Part shown: piece after piece, positions 44,226-53,524 of the stretch
How the letters are laid out: the number at the start of each line of letters is the position of its first letter
Position numbering within the stretch: the stretch's first letter is position 1
NCBI RefSeq assembly: GCF_041929845.1
Contig: NZ_JBHEEH010000003.1
Location: 62,001-126,000, forward strand
Direction of reading: 5' to 3'
From: Paenochrobactrum pullorum
GTDB taxonomy: Bacteria > Pseudomonadota > Alphaproteobacteria > Rhizobiales > Rhizobiaceae
Length of the DNA stretch: 64,000 bases
Program-made: the position numbers and the translations under genes
The notes under the pieces: generated by a model
Database searches by the model: none
What the model saw: the letters and a program-made list of their open reading frames with translations, nothing else
Told to the model about the DNA's origin: nothing

Positions 44226-45583
44226 TGCTGACACTCAAATCATTAGGAGCTGCCGGTACGGTTACCGGTTCCAAACATCTGCTTTCCAACGGCAAGCATA
44301 ATGTGCTGATTGATTGCGGTTTGTTCCAAGGCTTGAAAAACCTGCGCGAGCAGAACTGGGAAAATTTAAGCATTGCTGCGCGCGATATTGATGCGGTGAT
44401 TTTAACCCACGCCCATCTTGATCATAGCGGCTATCTGCCCCGTTTGGTTAAGCAAGGTTTTCGCGGCAAGATTTATTCCACTTCCGCCACGCGCGATGTT
44501 GCCGAGCTCATTCTAAAAGACAGCGGTCATTTGCAGGAAAAAGATGCCGATTTTCTCAACCGGCACAAACTCACCAAACATACGCCTGCCCTGCCGCTTT
44601 ATGATGCACGTGATGCAGAAAATGCATTGGGCCATTTTTCGCGCGTTGAATTTGACCAGACGATCACAATTCTCGATGATCTGCACTTTCGTTTCCGCTA
44701 TGCCGGTCACATATTGGGCGCTGCCAATGTGCAAATCGACTGGGCAGGAAAGCGCGTGGTTTTCTCCGGTGATATTGGTCGCTATAATCATCCATTGATG
44801 CCTGATCCGATCACGCCTGAAGAGGCTGATTATGTGGTGGTTGAATCCACCTATGGCAATCGTCTGCACGACCATGCCGATCCGGCAGAAGCATTAGGCG
44901 CGATCACCGAAAAAACGGTTCAGCGCGGCGGCACATTAGTGATCCCGTCCTTTGCGGTTGGCCGTGCACAAGAGCTGTTATATTATTTCTGGAAGCTGAA
45001 ACAAGCCGGACGCCTGAGCACGGTTCCGATTTTTCTGGATAGTCCGATGGCCATTGATGCAACCACATTGATGAGCAAGCATATGCAGGATCACAAGCTC
45101 TCACCGGATGAAGCGCGTGAAGCTTATAAGATTGCCCGCTATACGGAAGATGTAGAAGATTCAAAAGCTATCAACAACAATCCATACCCGAAAGTGGTGA
45201 TTTCTGCCTCTGGTATGGCAACCGGCGGGCGCATTTTGCACCATTTAAAAAATTATGCTCCGGATATGAAAAACACCATTTTGCTGGCTGGTTTTCAGGC
45301 TGCCGGTACACGTGGGCGTGCGTTGCGTGAAGGTGCAAAAGAGCTGAAAATTCATGGCATGTGGGTGCCGGTCAATGCGGAAGTTGCACAAATTGATACG
45401 CTTTCCGGCCATGCTGATGCCAATGAGCTGATCCGCTGGCTCTCAGGTTTCCGCATTCCCCCAAAGAAAACTTTCATTGTTCATGGCGAGCCTGATGCAT
45501 CCGAAGCTTTGCGCATTCATATCGGACGCAAACTCGGTTGGGAAAGCATTGTGCCGCGTCAGGATCAGGAATTTAAATTATGA
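44222..45583 (+). CDS. MBL-fold beta-CASP hydrolase (RNA exonuclease/YSH1-like)
   Basis: A 453-residue metallo-beta-lactamase with THAHLDHSG (H63, H65, D67, H68), HILGAANVQ, SGDIGRYNHPL and VVESTYGNRLH, then a beta-CASP domain (VIPSFAVGRAQELLYYFWKL) and a C-terminal RMMBL segment with VNAEVAQIDTLSGHADANEL. The family cleaves RNA. The ATGA overlaps with both neighbours tie it tightly to the PRPP-synthetase-like and phosphorylase genes, which suggests it supplies nucleotides from RNA; that link is inferred. Confidence 0.85.
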   Translation: MMLTLKSLGAAGTVTGSKHLLSNGKHNVLIDCGLFQGLKNLREQNWENLSIAARDIDAVILTHAHLDHSGYLPRLVKQGFRGKIYSTSATRDVAELILKDSGHLQEKDADFLNRHKLTKHTPALPLYDARDAENALGHFSRVEFDQTITILDDLHFRFRYAGHILGAANVQIDWAGKRVVFSGDIGRYNHPLMPDPITPEEADYVVVESTYGNRLHDHADPAEALGAITEKTVQRGGTLVIPSFAVGRAQELLYYFWKLKQAGRLSTVPIFLDSPMAIDATTLMSKHMQDHKLSPDEAREAYKIARYTEDVEDSKAINNNPYPKVVISASGMATGGRILHHLKNYAPDMKNTILLAGFQAAGTRGRALREGAKELKIHGMWVPVNAEVAQIDTLSGHADANELIRWLSGFRIPPKKTFIVHGEPDASEALRIHIGRKLGWESIVPRQDQEFKL

Positions 45584-47097
45584 GTGTTGTTCATTGTGAT
45601 CATCCTCCATTGAAAGCCCGCCGTTTAGGGCTTTTCACCCATGATCAAGCCGTTGTCATCATGAGAACCGATTGTCCTGCCTGTCATTCAGCTGGTCTTT
45701 CTTCCCGCTCGCATATTCAGGTCAATGCCGGAGACCGCTCTGTCTATGCCGAATTGTTGCAAATCGACAGCGACTTGCTCGCACTCGATACAATCGGCCT
45801 GTCACAAACGGCATGGGATTTATTAGGCGTCGAGGAAGGCGACGAAGTGGAAGTAAGCCACCCGCCTGCGCTCACTTCGCTTTCTTATATTCGCAGCCGC
45901 ATCTATGGTAATCGCTTTGATTACGAAGGCATCAGCGCCATTATCAGTGATGTGGTGGCGCGCCGCTACACCGATGTGCATTTGGCAGCCTTTCTAACCG
46001 CCAGCGCCACGCCGCCGCTTGATACGCAAGAAACCATCTATCTGACCAAAGCCATGATTGGTGCCGGTGAGCGGTTGGACTGGAACAAAGATATTGTGCT
46101 CGACAAGCATTGTGTCGGCGGTCTGCCCGGCAACCGCACTACGCCGCTCGTGGTGGCAATTGTCACCGCACACGGGCTGACAATGCCCAAAACCTCATCA
46201 CGTGCCATCACCTCCCCTGCCGGTACGGCAGATACGATGGAAACCATGACGCCGGTGGATCTGGAACTCGAAAAGCTGAAAAAGGTTGTGCGCGAACAAG
46301 GCGGCTGTATGGCATGGGGCGGCGCGGTGCAGCTTAGCCCTGCCGATGATGTTTTTATCCGTGTCGAGCGTGATCTTGATATTGATACCGAAGGACAGCT
46401 GGTAGCTTCCGTCTTATCAAAAAAAGTGGCTGCCGGTTCCACCCATGTGGTGATCGATATCCCGATCGGCCCGACTGCAAAGGTGAGAAGCATCGAAGCT
46501 GCTGACCAGCTCGGCGGACTTCTGACAACTGTGGGCGAGGAATTCGGCCTGAAGATTGCCTGCGTCTATACCGACGGCACACAGCCCGTGGGCAGAGGCA
46601 TCGGTCCTGCACTCGAAGCGCTGGATGTGCTGGCAGTGCTTCGCAATGAAGAAAACGCACCGCAGGACTTGCGTGAACGCGCGGCGGTGCTTGCCGGTCT
46701 CGCATTGGAAATCGGCGGCGTTGCGGAAAAAGGACAAGGCACAGCGCTGGCGCTTGAAACTATTGCCGATGGTCGTGCATGGGCCAAATTCCGCGATATC
46801 TGCATCGCACAAGGCGGGTTACAAATCCCTGAATCCGGCGATCATGTCTACACGGTCACCGCAACTTTTGACGGCATTGTCAGCAATATCGACAATCGCA
46901 ATTTGGCACGTGTCGCCAAGCTTGCCGGTGCGCCACGCGCTACAGGAGCGGGCATTTATATGGATGTGCGCCTTGGCGATAAGGTTACTAAAGGGCAAAG
47001 TCTGTTTAAAATTTACGCAACGGCACCGGGCGAGCTGGCCTATGCGGTAGAGTTTGCGCAGAATGCTCAAACACTGGTAGATATTCAGCCAATTTAA
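45580..47097 (+). CDS. AMP phosphorylase / thymidine phosphorylase family protein
   Basis: A 505-residue phosphorylase of the long (type III) class rather than the 440-residue DeoA type. It has an extra N-terminal domain (about 1-90), the signature DKHCVGGLPGNRTTPLVVAIVTAHGLTMPKTSSRAITSPAGTADTMETM and a C-terminal barrel-like domain. Archaeal members convert NMP + phosphate to ribose-1,5-bisphosphate and base; bacterial ones are often labelled thymidine phosphorylase. It ends the unit with prs and the beta-CASP gene, four bases overlapping the latter. Confidence 0.82.
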   Translation: MSVVHCDHPPLKARRLGLFTHDQAVVIMRTDCPACHSAGLSSRSHIQVNAGDRSVYAELLQIDSDLLALDTIGLSQTAWDLLGVEEGDEVEVSHPPALTSLSYIRSRIYGNRFDYEGISAIISDVVARRYTDVHLAAFLTASATPPLDTQETIYLTKAMIGAGERLDWNKDIVLDKHCVGGLPGNRTTPLVVAIVTAHGLTMPKTSSRAITSPAGTADTMETMTPVDLELEKLKKVVREQGGCMAWGGAVQLSPADDVFIRVERDLDIDTEGQLVASVLSKKVAAGSTHVVIDIPIGPTAKVRSIEAADQLGGLLTTVGEEFGLKIACVYTDGTQPVGRGIGPALEALDVLAVLRNEENAPQDLRERAAVLAGLALEIGGVAEKGQGTALALETIADGRAWAKFRDICIAQGGLQIPESGDHVYTVTATFDGIVSNIDNRNLARVAKLAGAPRATGAGIYMDVRLGDKVTKGQSLFKIYATAPGELAYAVEFAQNAQTLVDIQPI

Positions 47098-47106
47098 TCA
47101 TTAAAT

Positions 47107-47146
47107 AACAAGCCAATCACGAGATGTGCGCTCGGGTTGGCTTGTT
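47107..47146 (+). terminator. Hairpin terminating the phosphorylase operon
   Basis: AACAAGCCAA and TTGGCTTGTT form a perfect 10-base stem around a 20-base loop, 10 bases after the stop. The stretch to 47323 is AT-rich and holds no other convincing gene. Confidence 0.6.
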
Positions 47147-47323
47147 CCACGCAAATAAAGATGAAAGATCAAATCTTCGTTATTACTTATATAATTTCTT
47201 GTAAAAACAGCATTAAAATGCAATAATTAAATAGATGATCGGTGTTATTTTCAGGCCGGATATCATCCATTCATACTAGCCATAATGTGGCTTTAAAAAG
47301 CTCCAAAAAAATCCGGCAGTCAA

Positions 47324-48079
47324 ATGTTGTTATCACCAATTTCAAAAACCAGTCACTCAACCTATCTTTTGAGCAATGTTCATGTTTCAAAACAGCCGAT
47401 CGCTGCCGGGCGTTCGCGTAATGTTTATGCCATTCCGCATGAACCGCCATTATTATTAAAAGTTCAGAAAAAAGCCCCCTCACCGCGCCGATTTTTCAAA
47501 AAATGGAAATTGATGGTGCGGATGAGAAGCTATTATAAACAAACAATTCCGCTAATGCGTGAAGTGCGCGAATATAAACGTGTGGCCGATGAGGGTAATC
47601 TGACCAACCAGCATTTGCAGAATTTTGTCAGCGTTGCCCAAACCCCGCAAGGAAACGGTATTATAGTGCAGGCAGTATGCCGTGAAAACGGCCAGCTGGC
47701 GATGACCTTGCGTGAAATTATCACGCAAGGGAAATATGATAATAAATGCCATTCTGCCTTGAATGATTTTCTCAAATGGTTCGTCCGCAGTAAAATCGTA
47801 GCAACAGATGTCCATCTCGACAATATTGTCTACGATGAAAAATCACGCTCTATGGTTTTGATCGACGGTATCGGTGACAAAACATTCGTGCCGTTGCGTG
47901 CCTGGTTTTCACGATTGAACCAGCTCAATAAAAAACAAATTGCGAGTGATATTTACCGACAGGTTTCGGTACATTTTCTGGAAGCTACCATCAAGAAAAA
48001 AGCTCTTATCTGCCTTCTTGTCTTTGCCGGCACTGCCTTTGGTATCGACATTTCCGATGGGACTTTGTTTGACGGCTAG
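47324..48079 (+). CDS. YrbL-family protein (PhoP-regulon protein, kinase-like fold)
   Basis: A 251-residue protein with YrbL features: IAAGRSRNVYAIPHEPPLLLKVQKK near the N-terminus, RFFKKWKLMVRMRSYYKQTIPLMREVREYKRV in the middle, and ATDVHLDNIVYDEKSRSMVLIDGIGDK, which resembles a protein-kinase catalytic loop. YrbL is induced by PhoP in enterobacteria; its activity is unknown. The ribosome site is weak. A terminator follows. Confidence 0.75.
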   Translation: MLLSPISKTSHSTYLLSNVHVSKQPIAAGRSRNVYAIPHEPPLLLKVQKKAPSPRRFFKKWKLMVRMRSYYKQTIPLMREVREYKRVADEGNLTNQHLQNFVSVAQTPQGNGIIVQAVCRENGQLAMTLREIITQGKYDNKCHSALNDFLKWFVRSKIVATDVHLDNIVYDEKSRSMVLIDGIGDKTFVPLRAWFSRLNQLNKKQIASDIYRQVSVHFLEATIKKKALICLLVFAGTAFGIDISDGTLFDG

Positions 48080-48109
48080 AATAACCGACAGCATTAAGAG
48101 TAAGAATAG

Positions 48110-48138
48110 GCTGGAGTATAATATACTCCAGCTTTTTT
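48110..48138 (+). terminator. Intrinsic terminator after the YrbL-like gene
   Basis: GCTGGAGTATA and TATACTCCAGC form an 11-base palindromic stem with a minimal centre, followed by six T (48133-48138). Confidence 0.85.
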
Positions 48139-48164
48139 ATTGGCATTTAATTGGGAGCAACAAT

Positions 48165-48187
48165 AACTTGAGTTTTATATTCATATT
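48165..48187 (+). promoter_or_regulatory. IRO-like TGA-N9-TCA box before the metallophore locus
   Basis: TGA (48169-48171), nine bases, TCA (48181-48183), with flanks AACTTGA and TCATATT partly matching the boxes at 72-96 and 4533-4555. A second repeat, TATTCATA (48178-48185) with TATGAATA (48200-48207), overlaps it. The position, about 90 bases before the first gene of an iron-uptake locus, suits iron control. Chance occurrence of TGA-N9-TCA is not negligible. Confidence 0.35.
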
Positions 48188-48275
48188 ATTATTGACTTTT
48201 ATGAATATTAGCTTATTTTAATTTATTATTAAAAACAGAATTCATTTGAAATACCAATGCCTTACGGAGATACGT

Positions 48276-48674
48276 ATGGGGCTTTGTAAGCAAAACTATA
48301 TTCTCATTGAACCAAACAGATTAATACCAACCGAAGAAATAAACGAACTCCACGCGCTGGAACTCGAAAAGCACATCAAAGCCTGCGGTCGCTGGAAAAT
48401 ACCGGTCTCTGTGCATAAGCATGCCATGTTTGTCATGGATGGCCATCACCGTCTCAGCATTGCCAAAAGGCTCAAATTAGCGCGTATGCCGGTGGTTTTG
48501 CTGGATTATGACAAAGTCGATGTCTGTGCATGGCGCGACGGTGAAATCGTCACACCGCAGCTGATTATAGAAAAGGCGCAAAACGGCAAAAAGTTCCCTT
48601 ATAAAACCACCCGCCATATTTTTAAAGAACCGCTGCCTGCCTGCGACATTCCTTTACATGAATTACAAAAGTAA
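48276..48674 (+). CDS. ParB/Srx-fold protein, SbnI/SerK-like (putative free-serine kinase)
   Basis: A 132-residue ParB/sulfiredoxin-fold protein with LIPTEEINELHALELEKHIKACGRWKIPV, the motif MDGHHRLSIAKRL, and VVLLDYDKVDV. The same fold and DGHHR-type motif occur in SbnI of the staphyloferrin-B locus and archaeal SerK, which phosphorylate free serine to O-phosphoserine. SbnI is about twice as long; only the kinase part is present here. The ATG at 48276 has GGAG six bases before it. It precedes sbnB, as expected for supplying the SbnA substrate. Confidence 0.72.
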   Translation: MGLCKQNYILIEPNRLIPTEEINELHALELEKHIKACGRWKIPVSVHKHAMFVMDGHHRLSIAKRLKLARMPVVLLDYDKVDVCAWRDGEIVTPQLIIEKAQNGKKFPYKTTRHIFKEPLPACDIPLHELQK

Positions 48675-48716
48675 TCGCGTGCCTTTTATTTAAAATTTAA
48701 TTTGAAAGACATGTAC

Positions 48717-49712
48717 ATGTCAAAACAATATTTATTGACACCCGCCCTGCATATTTTATCCCGTCAAGATTTGGCGGATATTGAACTGGCACCTGCCGAT
48801 GTTATTCAACTGGTCGAAAATGCCTATGTTTATTACGCGCAAGATAAATCGCGCTGTCCGACCAAGCTGATGATGCCACTGCCCGATATCAAGCGCGATT
48901 CCGTCTCTTATTCCATGATTGGCTATGATGGCGTGCTGCAACAATTGGGTTTCAAAACTTCTTATCGGCAGGGCAATGACAATGCCGATAAATATTATAC
49001 CACCATCAGTCTCTACGATGACACAACCGGTATGCCTTTTGCATTGATGGATTGTCACCGCGTTGGCGGTTCCAGAACGCCGGCCACCACTGCTATTATA
49101 GCCAAATATTGTGCGATTGAAAATCCGCAATCGGCACTAATGGTCGGCACCGGCGCACAAGGGATCAATACCCTGCCCTATTTACTGACAGCTTTGCCCT
49201 CTTTGAAGCATCTACGTCTTTTCGGCACACATCCGGATGGAATTACGGCGACCTTTGAAACTTTTGCCCGTTATTTCCCTGACCGCGAAATTGAGCTTGT
49301 CAAAGATGTACCCGATGCGGTTACCCAATCGGATATTGTGGTTGCTGCATCCGGGCGCGCTGCACACCCCAAAATTCAAACCCAATGGATGAAACCTGGT
49401 GGCTTGCTGATATCCGTTGCCAGCAAAGGCGTTGCAAGCGGCTCTCTGCATCAAGCAGATTATGCCGTTGCCACCAATCAAGTGCAAATGGGTGTTACCG
49501 GCAAAAGATTGGCCGGAGCGGACGGCATTATTAAAATTGATGCGGAACTGCACGATATTATCACCGGTCGCAAACCCGGCCGCACCTCCCCCACCGACCG
49601 TGTTTTTGCTTTCAGCAGCGGCATGATCATCACCGATATTCCGGTGGCACATGCGCTTGCCACCTGCGCCATTGCGGCAGGACGTGGAACGAGGATCGAG
49701 CTATGGACGTGA
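48717..49712 (+). CDS. sbnB: SbnB-like N-(2-amino-2-carboxyethyl)-L-glutamate dehydrogenase
   Basis: A 331-residue ornithine-cyclodeaminase/mu-crystallin family enzyme with SRCPTKLMMPLPD, LGFKTSYRQGN, MDCHRVGGSRTPATTAIIAKY and the NAD-binding ALMVGTGAQGIN. In the staphyloferrin-B pathway SbnB oxidatively splits N-(2-amino-2-carboxyethyl)-L-glutamate to 2,3-diaminopropionate and 2-oxoglutarate. The partner SbnA is two genes downstream. Starts at 48711 or a TTG at 48702 are also possible. It overlaps the next gene by ten bases. Confidence 0.85.
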   Translation: MSKQYLLTPALHILSRQDLADIELAPADVIQLVENAYVYYAQDKSRCPTKLMMPLPDIKRDSVSYSMIGYDGVLQQLGFKTSYRQGNDNADKYYTTISLYDDTTGMPFALMDCHRVGGSRTPATTAIIAKYCAIENPQSALMVGTGAQGINTLPYLLTALPSLKHLRLFGTHPDGITATFETFARYFPDREIELVKDVPDAVTQSDIVVAASGRAAHPKIQTQWMKPGGLLISVASKGVASGSLHQADYAVATNQVQMGVTGKRLAGADGIIKIDAELHDIITGRKPGRTSPTDRVFAFSSGMIITDIPVAHALATCAIAAGRGTRIELWT

Positions 49713-51036
49713 CCCTTTCCAGCCTGCCGGCAATTGAACAACCATGGATGCAGAAAGTTTTGCAAAATAGCGGTTTTATCACGCAGATTGCTGATACAAT
49801 AGAAGGGCCTTTCCATCTCGTCGAGCCGGAAACTTTTGCCCATAATCTCAACGACTTTGAAGATATTTTACAAAAACATCAGGTCAAGGGGCACGTTTTT
49901 TACGCAAAAAAGGCCAATAAAGCTGCTATCTGGCTGAAAGTTGCAGCACTTTTTAATGGTTTTGCAGATGTTGCCAGTCTTCCGGAATTTGCCCACGCTT
50001 TAGCTTGCGGTATTAAAGGCAACCATATCGGCGTCACGGGGGCTGCAAAAAGCAATGATCTCCTGCGCCTTGCCAACCAGCATGGTGCGCTTGTTGCCAT
50101 TGACGCCTTGGACGAGTTGGAACGGCTATTGCAATCGCAGAAGTCACGCAACCCATGCGGATATTATTGCGTGTTCTGCCACCGGAATTTCCTGACAGCC
50201 GCTTCGGGCTTAATCCCACTGATTTACAAATGGCGTTGCAAAAATGTGCTGACAATCGCCATCTCGTCACCATGGAAGGTTTTTCTTTCCATCTCGATGG
50301 CTATGAGGTTGGCTCGCGGGCAGCACTCACTTTTCACCTGATCGGGGAATGTCTTGCAGCGCGCCAAATCGGACTCGCGGCCCATTCCATTTCCATCGGT
50401 GGCGGCTTTGCCTGTGCTTACACGACTGAAGATCATTGGGATAGTTTTCAGGCCAATTTAAATCCCGGCCAATTTCACGGGCATAAAAGCTTTGCAAAAT
50501 TTTATCCCTATCACCAAGCACCAACTGGCGCTGCAATGCTGGATGAAATTTTGCAAAGCAGTGATAGTGAACATCATTTAAGCCAGGCTCTCAATCAAAC
50601 AGATATCAGCCTATTGGTGGAGCCGGGGCGCGCATTGCTTGATGGTGCAGGTTTAAGTGTGTTTCCGGTGCAGGGTTTCAAACAAAATGATGCGCACGGT
50701 ATCATTACCGTTGCAGGTCTGAGCATGAGCCTTTCCGAACAATGGAAGGCAAGCGAATTTTTGCCCGATCCATATCTGGTGCAACGCGGCGCAGAACGCG
50801 AACAAAAGCCGGTGCTTGCTTGCATCGGCGGCTCCAGCTGCATGGAATATGACATGTTGAGCTGGCGTAAATTAAGCTTTCCCGCCCGTCCTCGCTATGG
50901 CGACCTGATTATCTATCCCAACACGGCCGGTTATCAGATGGACAAGAATGAAAGCACATTTCATCAGCTTGCCCTACCGCCGAAAATTATCGTCTGGCAA
51001 AATGAAAATAATCTCGAGTGGAGTATTGACGAATGA
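49703..51036 (+). pseudogene. PLP-dependent decarboxylase (SbnH/Orn-DAP decarboxylase fold), interrupted by a frameshift
   Basis: Two adjoining frames together encode one fold-type III decarboxylase of about 445 residues. The 5-prime part (from 49703) has the PLP lysine K70 in HVFYAKKANK, and HIGVTGAAKSNDLLRLA. The 3-prime part carries the glycine loop ISIGGGFACAY, LLVEPGRALLDGAG and CIGGSSCMEYDML. The frame breaks near 50131: adding one base after CTATTG restores ...ELERLLAIAEVTQPMRILLRVLPPE.... This may be a real inactivating deletion or a sequencing error. SbnH decarboxylates a Dap-containing siderophore intermediate; the substrate here is unknown. It overlaps both neighbours by a few bases. 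Confidence 0.82.
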
Positions 51037-52115
51037 ACCTGCTCAATACGCAAATCTTACATCCCATTGCGAGCGCGGCTAGTGAGCTGATCGGCAATAC
51101 TCCAATGCTGGAACTTGCCCGCACCGGTACAGGCAGCCGTCTGCTGCTGAAATTGGAACAAATAAACCCGACCGGCTCGTGCAAAATACGCATGGCGCGC
51201 GAAATGATTATTGGTGCCGAACGTGACGGCAAGCTGCAAGCAGGCGGCCATATTGTCGAGCCCACTTCGGGCAATACCGGCAGTGGCCTTGCCCTTATTG
51301 CCATTGAACGCAGTTATAAATTTACCGCCATAGTTGATGATCATGCCGCGCCCGATAAATTGCGTGCCATGCAGGCAATGGGTGCCGAACTTGTCTTTGT
51401 CAAAAGCACCAAGGGCGGTCCCAGCACCGTGGAGCGACGGCAGAAGGCATATGAAATTGCCGAGAAAACAGGCGCATTCTGGCCGGATCAGCACTATAAT
51501 CCAGATAATAATCTGGGCTATAAAGGGTTGGCGGCAGAATTATTACGTGATGTCGGCACCGAGGTTGATTATCTGGTGGGCGCGGTAGGAACGGGCGGCA
51601 CTTTATGCGGTACGGTCAAGGAGTTACGCCATCTTGGTTCGCATGTCACCAGCATCGGCGTTGAACCGAAAGGCTCGATAATTTTCGGCGGTAAGCCGGA
51701 CAAATACTGGCAAAGTGGTGCCGGTGCACCGCATGGTTTTACCATTGGCAGCAATCTGGATCGCAGCTTGATTGATATAGGTTTGCGCGTCAGCGATCTG
51801 GATGCGTTTGCGGCCGCACGTGTCGTTGCAAGGCGCACTGGTCTCCTTGTCGGCGGCACGGCCGGAGCGGCAATTCATGTCGCTTTACAACGTCTCCATT
51901 TGATTGAACCTGAAAGCACAATGGTAGTGCTTGTATGCGATGCGGGCGAAAAATATCTCGACAGTTTTTATAATGATGACTGGCTGCGCCAGCGAAATCT
52001 TCTCGACAAACAAACAGAGCAACGGCTGCATCAGCTTTTGGATTCCTATCAGGCATCCCTCAAGCTCCCAGCAAAAAATGTGCCGGTAGATAAGCGAAAG
52101 TTCCATGCGTGCTAA
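51033..52115 (+). CDS. sbnA: SbnA-like 2,3-diaminopropionate biosynthesis protein (cysteine synthase family)
   Basis: A 360-residue fold-type II PLP enzyme. The PLP lysine is K51 (INPTGSCKIRMA), followed by PTSGNTGSGLALIAIE and the phosphate-binding GAVGTGGTLCG. Its K-I-R context instead of K-D-R differs from cysteine synthase. SbnA condenses O-phosphoserine with glutamate to N-(2-amino-2-carboxyethyl)-L-glutamate, the SbnB substrate. ATGA overlap with the decarboxylase frame and an 11-base overlap with the MATE gene show one tight operon. Confidence 0.85.
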   Translation: MNLLNTQILHPIASAASELIGNTPMLELARTGTGSRLLLKLEQINPTGSCKIRMAREMIIGAERDGKLQAGGHIVEPTSGNTGSGLALIAIERSYKFTAIVDDHAAPDKLRAMQAMGAELVFVKSTKGGPSTVERRQKAYEIAEKTGAFWPDQHYNPDNNLGYKGLAAELLRDVGTEVDYLVGAVGTGGTLCGTVKELRHLGSHVTSIGVEPKGSIIFGGKPDKYWQSGAGAPHGFTIGSNLDRSLIDIGLRVSDLDAFAAARVVARRTGLLVGGTAGAAIHVALQRLHLIEPESTMVVLVCDAGEKYLDSFYNDDWLRQRNLLDKQTEQRLHQLLDSYQASLKLPAKNVPVDKRKFHAC

Positions 52116-53508
52116 ATTTCGCCCCTATGTCGACATACTGAACATTGCTGCACCGATTATCGGCATCCAATTTGCACAAGTGGCGCTCACCAGCACCGAT
52201 CTGTTCATGATGGGTTTTTTAGGCATCCATCAGGTGGCGGCCGGTGGTCTGGCGCTACTTTTATATAATCAGTTGCGCACCATGAGTGTCGGCATGGTGA
52301 CAAGTGTCGGCAATATGATTGCAGCCACTGTCGGGCGTGGTGAAAATCAATCAGGCGCACATAGTCTCGACGAGCCAACGGCTGATGCCGTGCAAAACTT
52401 ATTGCGCAGTTCCATGCTGCTGGCAACACTGACCGCCGCAATTGCCGCCCTGCTGATGGTGGGACTAGGCATGTGTTTGAACCTGTTGGGGCAGGAAGAA
52501 GATATTGCCGCCCTCGCCCTGCCCATCATGCTCACGCTTGCACCCGGTCTGATCCCGATGTTGTGGCTTAATGTTTTGCGCCAATTTGCCGTAGGCATGC
52601 GCCGCGCCGGATCATTGATGATGGTGACGCTTATTAGCGTTATCATCAATGCATCGCTCAATCTGATCTTTATTTTCGGACTATTGGGCATGCCCAAACT
52701 GGGGCTTGCCGGTATCGGTCTTTCCACCACATTGGTGCAATTAACAAATTTTCTGATTTATTGGCGCATCATCAGCTGCGATAAACAATTATGCCCTTTA
52801 CTGGCGTTTAATCCATGCCGCGCGACATGGGCATCGCTTGTCAAAATAGCCCGTATGGGACTACCCATTTCTTTAACTTATGGTTCGGAAGCGGCAATCA
52901 CATCTATTGCCACGGTTTTGATCGGCACATTCGGGCCAATAGCATTGGCGGCTTCCAACATCGTCAACCAACTTGCTTATATTGTTTATCAATTCAATAT
53001 CGGCCTTTCTCATGGTTCATCCATTCTGGTCAGCCGCACCTTCGCGCAAGGTAATATTGATACGTTAAGCGCAATTGCCAAACGCAGTTTTATCCTCAGT
53101 TTCAGCACGATGACGCTCATCGCACTGATTTATATTTTTATCCCGCAAGCCGTCTTGCAGCCATTTATAAAGCCTGATCAAAATCCTGCAGTTTTTGGTT
53201 ATGCTGCTGTTTTATTATGGTTTGCCATCGCACATCAGTTTTTAAAAGACTCGCAAAATATCTGCATCGGGCTAATGCGCGGCCTTGGCAACACACGCGC
53301 GGGATTGACCAAAACCATGATCGGTTATTGGCTGGTCGGCATTCCTGTCATGTTTATGAGCAACCATCTGACCCTGTGGGGTGCCTATGGCATCTGGGGC
53401 GGTTTATGCCTCAGTTTCGGCGTCACCAGCCTGTTACTGTGGTGGCAATTTTCACGACAATTACAAGAAATGAAAACATTTCCAACCACTATTTCATCGT
53501 TTATTTAA
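52105..53508 (+). CDS. MATE-family efflux transporter, probable metallophore exporter
   Basis: A 467-residue, twelve-helix transporter with the MATE repeats: APIIGIQFAQVALTSTDLFMMGFLGIHQVAAGGLALLLY and, in the second half, MGLPISLTYGSEAAITSIATVLIGTFGPIALAASNIVNQLAYIVYQFNIGLSHGSSILVSR. It uses a sodium or proton gradient for export. Its start lies within the end of sbnA, so it is probably the exit route for the product of the sbn-like enzymes. Confidence 0.88.
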   Translation: MRAKFRPYVDILNIAAPIIGIQFAQVALTSTDLFMMGFLGIHQVAAGGLALLLYNQLRTMSVGMVTSVGNMIAATVGRGENQSGAHSLDEPTADAVQNLLRSSMLLATLTAAIAALLMVGLGMCLNLLGQEEDIAALALPIMLTLAPGLIPMLWLNVLRQFAVGMRRAGSLMMVTLISVIINASLNLIFIFGLLGMPKLGLAGIGLSTTLVQLTNFLIYWRIISCDKQLCPLLAFNPCRATWASLVKIARMGLPISLTYGSEAAITSIATVLIGTFGPIALAASNIVNQLAYIVYQFNIGLSHGSSILVSRTFAQGNIDTLSAIAKRSFILSFSTMTLIALIYIFIPQAVLQPFIKPDQNPAVFGYAAVLLWFAIAHQFLKDSQNICIGLMRGLGNTRAGLTKTMIGYWLVGIPVMFMSNHLTLWGAYGIWGGLCLSFGVTSLLLWWQFSRQLQEMKTFPTTISSFI

Positions 53509-53524
53509 GCAGGATTTTAATCAA

